From contig CAZCFQ010000078.1 in NCBI GenBank assembly GCA_964497955.1, positions 1 through 9,803 on the forward strand: 9,803 bases of DNA, in the 5' to 3' direction. Position 1 is the first letter of the stretch. Each line of letters starts with the position of its first letter. The DNA is from PWPR01 sp964497955. Lineage in GTDB: Bacteria > Bacillota > UBA994 > PWPR01. Shown one piece after another: positions 6,147-9,803 of the stretch. Under the pieces are notes generated by a model. That model ran no database searches. It saw only the letters and a program-made list of their open reading frames with translations, and was not told the DNA's origin. Both the position numbers and the translations under genes were made by a program.

Positions 6147-6860
6147 ATGAAAGATGATACTCAAACTGTTGTAGAACATTTAACCGAGTTAAGAACACGA
6201 ATTATTATTGTTGCAGCTTCTATAATACTTTTTTCTCTAGTAAGCTATCAGTTTATAGATAAAATAATCACTTTAGCAATAGAACCAGCTAGTGATTTAG
6301 ATTTTATTTATATTACACCTAGTGAGTTATTTCTAACATATATTAAAACATCAATTTTAAGTGGAACAGTTCTTTCACTTCCAATAATTTTGTATCAAGT
6401 ATGGAGATTTGCCCTGCCAGGTATAAATCTAAAGAATAAAATTTATATGGCAATTGTCAATATATTTGCTATGGGATTTTTTACTGCTGGAGCATATTTT
6501 GCATATAAAGTCATTATCCCAATCTCTCTAGATTTTTTCACACAGTTTTCTAGAGTAGAAATTGTTCCAAGATTTACTTTTGCTAACTACACCAGCTTTA
6601 TTATTTCACTTATGTTAGCTTTTGGAATAGCTTTTGAGTTGCCAATTATAGTAATGCTTCTTACTCAATTCAATTTAATTACACCAGATATACTAAAGGC
6701 AACGAGAAAATATATTATTTTAGCAATTTTTGTTTTAGCAGCAGTATTAACACCGCCTGATATAGTATCACAGGGGCTATTAGCTTTACCTATGGTATTT
6801 TTATTAGAACTTAGCATTTTAGTATCTACCTTTATATACAAAGGTAAGAAAAAAAAGTAG
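6147..6860 (+). CDS. tatC: Twin-arginine translocase subunit TatC (copy 2), variant substrate site
   Basis: A 237-residue TatC with six predicted membrane helices, roughly 84% identical to copy 1 by hand count. It keeps HLTELR (11-16, Glu14), LYQVWRFALPG (82-92), FGIAFELP (159-166, Glu164), LTPPDIVSQ (201-209, Asp205) and a lysine-rich end. At the position of E. coli Glu103 it has Asn97 (PGINLKNK). Copy 1 has Lys there, so the loss is shared although the replacement residue differs. There is no clear ribosome site before the ATG; the 14-base gap from tatA is the same as in copy 1, which suggests translational coupling. The downstream selenoprotein is its likely dedicated cargo. Confidence 0.94.
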   Translation: MKDDTQTVVEHLTELRTRIIIVAASIILFSLVSYQFIDKIITLAIEPASDLDFIYITPSELFLTYIKTSILSGTVLSLPIILYQVWRFALPGINLKNKIYMAIVNIFAMGFFTAGAYFAYKVIIPISLDFFTQFSRVEIVPRFTFANYTSFIISLMLAFGIAFELPIIVMLLTQFNLITPDILKATRKYIILAIFVLAAVLTPPDIVSQGLLALPMVFLLELSILVSTFIYKGKKKK

Positions 6861-6884
6861 ATTAAGAAAGGGGTTTTTTTTCAA

Positions 6885-7574
6885 ATGACAGAGGAATTGA
6901 AAAAAGAAACACTTGCTCAAAAGAAAATGAGCAGATCTGATTTCCTAAAAGGAATGGGAAAATCAGTAGCAGGAATTACACTTGTAGGTGGCATGAGTGC
7001 TTTATTAGCAGGCTGTGAAGATGAAGCAGCACCAGCTAATGATACAAACGCAGGAACACCACAAGGTGCACCAGAGTGGCCTTATGAGTATGTAGAAGTT
7101 GATCTAGAAAAAGCACAAGAGAAAGCTTATCAAGCTTATATGACACAAGGTGGTTGAGGAATCGGAACAGCCGAAGGTCTTTTCGGCACAATGGCAGACG
7201 AAGTTGGTTATCCATTTGACCATATCCCAACACAAGCCTTTATTAATGCTGCTGGAGGATTCCAAACAGCATCTATATGTGGTACTTTAGCTGTAGCAGC
7301 TGCTTTCATTGGTACAGTAGCTGATGTAGATACACAAAAACAAGTAGTTAAAGATTTAATGGCTTGGTATAAAGAAGCTGAACTGCCTATTTATCAACCA
7401 GAAGCTGAATTAGTACAAACAGTTTCTAACTCTGAAATTTGTTATGATTCAGTATCTAATTATATGACTGAAGCTGGAGTTGGTATGGGTGATACAGCTA
7501 GAAAGCAAAGATGTGCAGGTGTTGCTGCTGATGTAACAAGAAAAACATTAGAACTATTAAATGCTGCACTTTAA
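6885..7574 (+). CDS. Tat-exported selenolipoprotein of the C_GCAxxG_C_C family (copy 2; Sec at codon 91)
   Basis: A 229-residue selenoprotein with TGA at 7155-7157 read as Sec91, the same codon number as copy 1. It is about three quarters identical to copy 1. Signal: KKMSRSDFLK (13-22), again with one Arg, a hydrophobic stretch and lipobox LAGC (Cys44). The linker is followed by WPYEYVEVD (65-73), a W-P-x-x-Y segment I associate with Tat-exported members of this family. Core: GGU-GIGTAEG (89-98), Cys132 (SICGTLAVA), Cys186 (EICYDS) and Cys210 (KQRCAG). These four chalcogen residues could ligate a metal cluster or form a selenylsulfide; neither is proven. The gene follows tatC by 24 bases, with AAGAAAGGGG at 6864-6873 and a run of eight T before the ATG. 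No haem-binding motif is seen. Confidence 0.9.
7155..7187 (+). promoter_or_regulatory. Bacterial SECIS element with UGA selenocysteine codon (copy 2)
   Basis: UGA (7155-7157) is followed by the stem GCCGAA (7170-7175) / UUCGGC (7182-7187) with loop GGUCUU (7176-7181). The loop starts 18 bases after UGA, exactly as in copy 1. The closing pair is G-C here and G-U in copy 1, so the pairing is kept although the base changed. Confidence 0.9.
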
Positions 7575-7586
7575 TAGATAAAATTT

Positions 7587-7631
7587 TAAGAGCATGACTC
7601 ATAATCTTAAAGTCATGCTCTTATTTTTTTT
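7587..7631 (+). terminator. Strong intrinsic terminator after the second selenoprotein gene
   Basis: A 13-bp stem (TAAGAGCATGACT at 7587-7599, complement at 7611-7623) with an 11-nt loop is followed by T8 (7624-7631). It begins 12 bases after the stop codon. In the other direction it is followed by AAAATTTTATC, so it may also weakly end the convergent resBC transcript. Confidence 0.85.
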
Positions 7632-7646
7632 CAATAAAAATTCAAT

Positions 7647-8474
7647 TTAACTAGTATAACTATGAATACTAGGAATTAAGATATTTACACCTATAAAAGT
7701 AAATATAACGCAAATAAAGCCAATTATAGCAAATAAAGCTGCTTTTTTACCTTTCCATCCTCTATTAAGTCTTAGATGTAAGTAAGCAGAATAGATAAGC
7801 CATGTTATTAATGACCAAGTTTCTTTAGGATCCCATGCCCAGTATCTTGACCAAGCGGCTTTTGCCCATATTGCACCGGTTACAATTACAAGTGTTAGCA
7901 TTATATAGCCAAATGCAATTACTCTATAACTCAAATAATCACAAACTTCTGAATCGGGTAACTTAGAAGTATCATTACTCTCTTTTTTCCTTTTTTCTGT
8001 GACTATATACATTAAAGAAAGACCTGCTGCAACAGCAAAAGCTCCATAACTTAAAACAGCTGTTCCAACGTGGACATATAGCCAGCCGCTTTGAAGTGCA
8101 GGCATTAATGGCTTTATAGTTTTTGGTAATACTGAAGCATATCCCATTATGATAAAAGCCACAGGCATAACAAAAGCTCCAGTTGCACTAAATCTGTAAA
8201 CAAAATATATTACAATAAAGCACAATACTACTCCCCAGCTAAAACTTGTAGCAAACTCATATTGATTACTAAAAGGTAATCTACCTGATTCTATTACTCT
8301 AAGAATTATTGCAATAGTATGGATAATGAAACCGGCCAAAGTTGAAATTACCCCAGACTTTTCAAAAACATTCTTCTTAAAAGCTACCATTAAAATAAAA
8401 CTTAATGCTGCTGCTAAATAAGCTATAAAAGCTATTGTAAATGTTAATTCTTCTAAATAAATAAGATTACTCAT
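7647..8474 (-). CDS. resC: Cytochrome c biogenesis protein ResC/CcsB (CcsA family)
   Basis: A 275-residue polytopic membrane protein of cytochrome c maturation system II. With ResB it moves haem to the outer face of the membrane and joins it to apocytochromes c. The haem-handling WWD motif is clear: WSRYWAWDPKETWSLITW (208-225). Conserved histidines expected to bind haem are His52 (IIHTI), His135 (YVHVG) and His233 (YLHLR), and the family segment GRLPFSNQYEF is at 64-74. About eight hydrophobic helices are visible. AAGGAG lies 6 bases before the ATG, inside the end of resB; the two genes overlap by 8 bases, so translation is probably coupled. The length is normal for the short CcsB/ResC form. 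No target cytochrome is encoded in the window. Confidence 0.93.
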   Translation of the reverse strand: MSNLIYLEELTFTIAFIAYLAAALSFILMVAFKKNVFEKSGVISTLAGFIIHTIAIILRVIESGRLPFSNQYEFATSFSWGVVLCFIVIYFVYRFSATGAFVMPVAFIIMGYASVLPKTIKPLMPALQSGWLYVHVGTAVLSYGAFAVAAGLSLMYIVTEKRKKESNDTSKLPDSEVCDYLSYRVIAFGYIMLTLVIVTGAIWAKAAWSRYWAWDPKETWSLITWLIYSAYLHLRLNRGWKGKKAALFAIIGFICVIFTFIGVNILIPSIHSYTS

Positions 8475-9726
8475 CTTCTGCTCCTTCTTTTATTGCCTTT
8501 TCTAAAAGTTTCTTTATCTTAAAATTAAATCCCCAGCTATTCTGCTTAGTATAAGTATATATCTCATTATCTGTTATATAAATATATTTTGGATTATAAT
8601 AAAAAGATAAAATAAGTCCAATTAGAATAATGAAACTACCGATTACTACAAATATATATCCAAAATCTCTCCTATAAGTCAGTCCTGTATATAAAACAGA
8701 ATCTTCAAATATTATTTCATAATTCTCATATTTTATTGATTGACCAGGTTCTGTTACATAAGAACCAATGTGTTCGCCAAACTCATATAAAATCACCGCA
8801 TAATGTGGATTATCTTCTTTTTCACTCATACTCAGTGGTTCTCCTGAACTTGTCACTACCATATCTGGATAATATCCATATAATAAAACTGTTAAGTGCT
8901 TAGGTTGAAAAAAAGAAGATTCTTGTTTTCTTAAATATTTTTCATGTGCAATTTCTCCATCATTGTTCTTAATTATAAGCTTACTAGCCCATCCATAACT
9001 AGTTTGATAAATATCTAAAGAATTGACATCTAAAGGGTTATTTACCCAAATAGTTTCTTTCTCAACCTCTTCATCAGACCTTATAATAGATACCTCACTG
9101 TAGTATTGATTAACAGTTTTATCTTCTCTAAATTCTAAATAAAAGTCCTCTAGTCTTAGTGAAAACTCATACTCAGGAAAACCTTTAATATCTCCAGGTA
9201 TTAGATTAAAAAAACCCTCATCGGCATAAATATTACCAATAAAGCTTCCTATTATTATCACAATAATTCCTAAGTGAGTAATAGATGATCCAATATAACC
9301 TAGTTTATGTTTAAAATATTTTGTGACCTCTTCTTCTTTTATAACTTTATATTTCTTTTTCTCTAATATATCTATTATTGAATCTACATTGTATGTTTTT
9401 TTAAATAAATTCTCAGCTTTTTCTTTATTAAATGAAGGATAATAACTCTCTTTCATTCTTTTGATCTGAGAAGGCAGTATTTTTATTGTGCAGCCAGTTA
9501 GATTTATTAAAAAAGTTACTAGCAAGACTCTATAAATAATTGAACTGTATACCTTGTTAAATTGAAATAATACAATAATATTCCCTAAACTTTCATAGTT
9601 AGTCAAGTAGAATTCTTGGCCCATATTTTGTGGCAAAATGGTACCAATAATTGAATATATAGCGATAAGTACTAAAAGTACAATTGCTAGTTTTAAACTA
9701 ACTATAAACCTTACTATCTTTTTCAT
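8467..9726 (-). CDS. resB: Cytochrome c biogenesis protein ResB
   Basis: A 419-residue partner of ResC in system II cytochrome c maturation. Membrane helices lie at about 7-30 (with the family-like SLKLAIVLLVLIA), 62-82, 144-164 and 352-375. The large loop between the third and fourth, about 165-350, should lie outside the membrane and contact apocytochrome and haem. His151 (SSITHLG) in the third helix is in a position conserved in ResB-type proteins. The short soluble C-terminal tail is charged. The ATG at 9726 has AAGGAG about 11 bases upstream. It overlaps resC by 8 bases, making a resBC operon. A terminator-like hairpin stands only 25 bases before the start codon, leaving little room for a promoter between them. 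Confidence 0.92.
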   Translation of the reverse strand: MKKIVRFIVSLKLAIVLLVLIAIYSIIGTILPQNMGQEFYLTNYESLGNIIVLFQFNKVYSSIIYRVLLVTFLINLTGCTIKILPSQIKRMKESYYPSFNKEKAENLFKKTYNVDSIIDILEKKKYKVIKEEEVTKYFKHKLGYIGSSITHLGIIVIIIGSFIGNIYADEGFFNLIPGDIKGFPEYEFSLRLEDFYLEFREDKTVNQYYSEVSIIRSDEEVEKETIWVNNPLDVNSLDIYQTSYGWASKLIIKNNDGEIAHEKYLRKQESSFFQPKHLTVLLYGYYPDMVVTSSGEPLSMSEKEDNPHYAVILYEFGEHIGSYVTEPGQSIKYENYEIIFEDSVLYTGLTYRRDFGYIFVVIGSFIILIGLILSFYYNPKYIYITDNEIYTYTKQNSWGFNFKIKKLLEKAIKEGAEDE

Positions 9727-9750
9727 ATTAAGTAAATCTCCTTATAATAT

Positions 9751-9776
9751 AAAAAAGGGGCAGTTACCTACCCCTT
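9751..9776 (-). terminator. Intrinsic terminator or attenuator just upstream of resB
   Basis: On the - strand AAGGGGTAG pairs with CTGCCCCTT (one U-G) around a GUAA tetraloop, followed by a T-run (TTTTTT including the last two stem bases) and ATATT. It may end a gene lying beyond the right edge or regulate resBC as a leader attenuator. The remaining 27 bases (9777-9803) are too short to identify a gene. Confidence 0.7.
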
Positions 9777-9803
9777 AATACATTCTACCCTAATGGTGGT
9801 GGC

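Noticed and set aside
5952..6179. Open frame on the - strand over tatA copy 2
   Set aside because: Its translation mirrors the TatA coding sequence in the reverse strand and no start signal is present. A similar shadow lies over tatA copy 1 at 2767-2964.
7155..7157. TGA read as tryptophan under an alternative genetic code
   Set aside because: Tryptophan is encoded by TGG throughout the window, including WP in the same genes, and TGA does not occur inside other ORFs. The family residue at this place is Cys, not Trp.

Overview
The window is strongly AT-rich DNA whose gene content and Shine-Dalgarno sites look like a low-GC anaerobic Gram-positive bacterium (Clostridia or a relative). Signs of this are AGGAGG-type ribosome sites, a TatA/TatC-only Tat system, ResB/ResC-type cytochrome c maturation, a tRNA with encoded CCA, and use of selenocysteine. 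The species cannot be named from the sequence.

Layout from left to right: the 3' part of an mgtE magnesium transporter (+); a shared bidirectional terminator; an M24-family Xaa-Pro peptidase-like gene (-); a tRNA-Leu(CAA) gene (-) with its own promoter and terminator. Then come two copies of one three-gene cassette on the + strand, each tatA - tatC - exported selenolipoprotein, at 2816-4432 and 5956-7574. A THUMP-domain rRNA methyltransferase gene lies between them on the - strand. At the right end is resB-resC (-), cytochrome c maturation system II, behind a terminator-like hairpin.

The two cassettes are the centre of interest. In each, the third gene is interrupted at codon 91 by an in-frame TGA. 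The reading frame and protein homology continue past it. In both copies a hairpin with the apical loop GGUCUU begins at the same distance after the TGA, as expected of a bacterial SECIS element. I read both as full selenoproteins (231 and 229 residues) of the C_GCAxxG_C_C putative redox family (related to split-Soret cytochrome c), with Sec replacing the first family cysteine. Each has a Tat-like signal peptide ending in a lipobox (LAGC), so the product should be a lipoprotein on the outer face of the membrane.

The signal peptides have only one arginine in the Tat motif (SRADFLK, SRSDFLK instead of SRRxFLK). The TatC encoded next to each one has lost the conserved glutamate equivalent to E. 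coli Glu103 (Lys97 in copy 1, Asn97 in copy 2), one of the two glutamates tied to twin-arginine recognition. This matched change suggests a specialised, self-contained Tat export module evolved with its own selenoprotein cargo. The idea is inference and testable. The resBC operon nearby fits extracytoplasmic redox chemistry, but no CxxCH haem motif occurs in the window's proteins, so a direct link is not shown.
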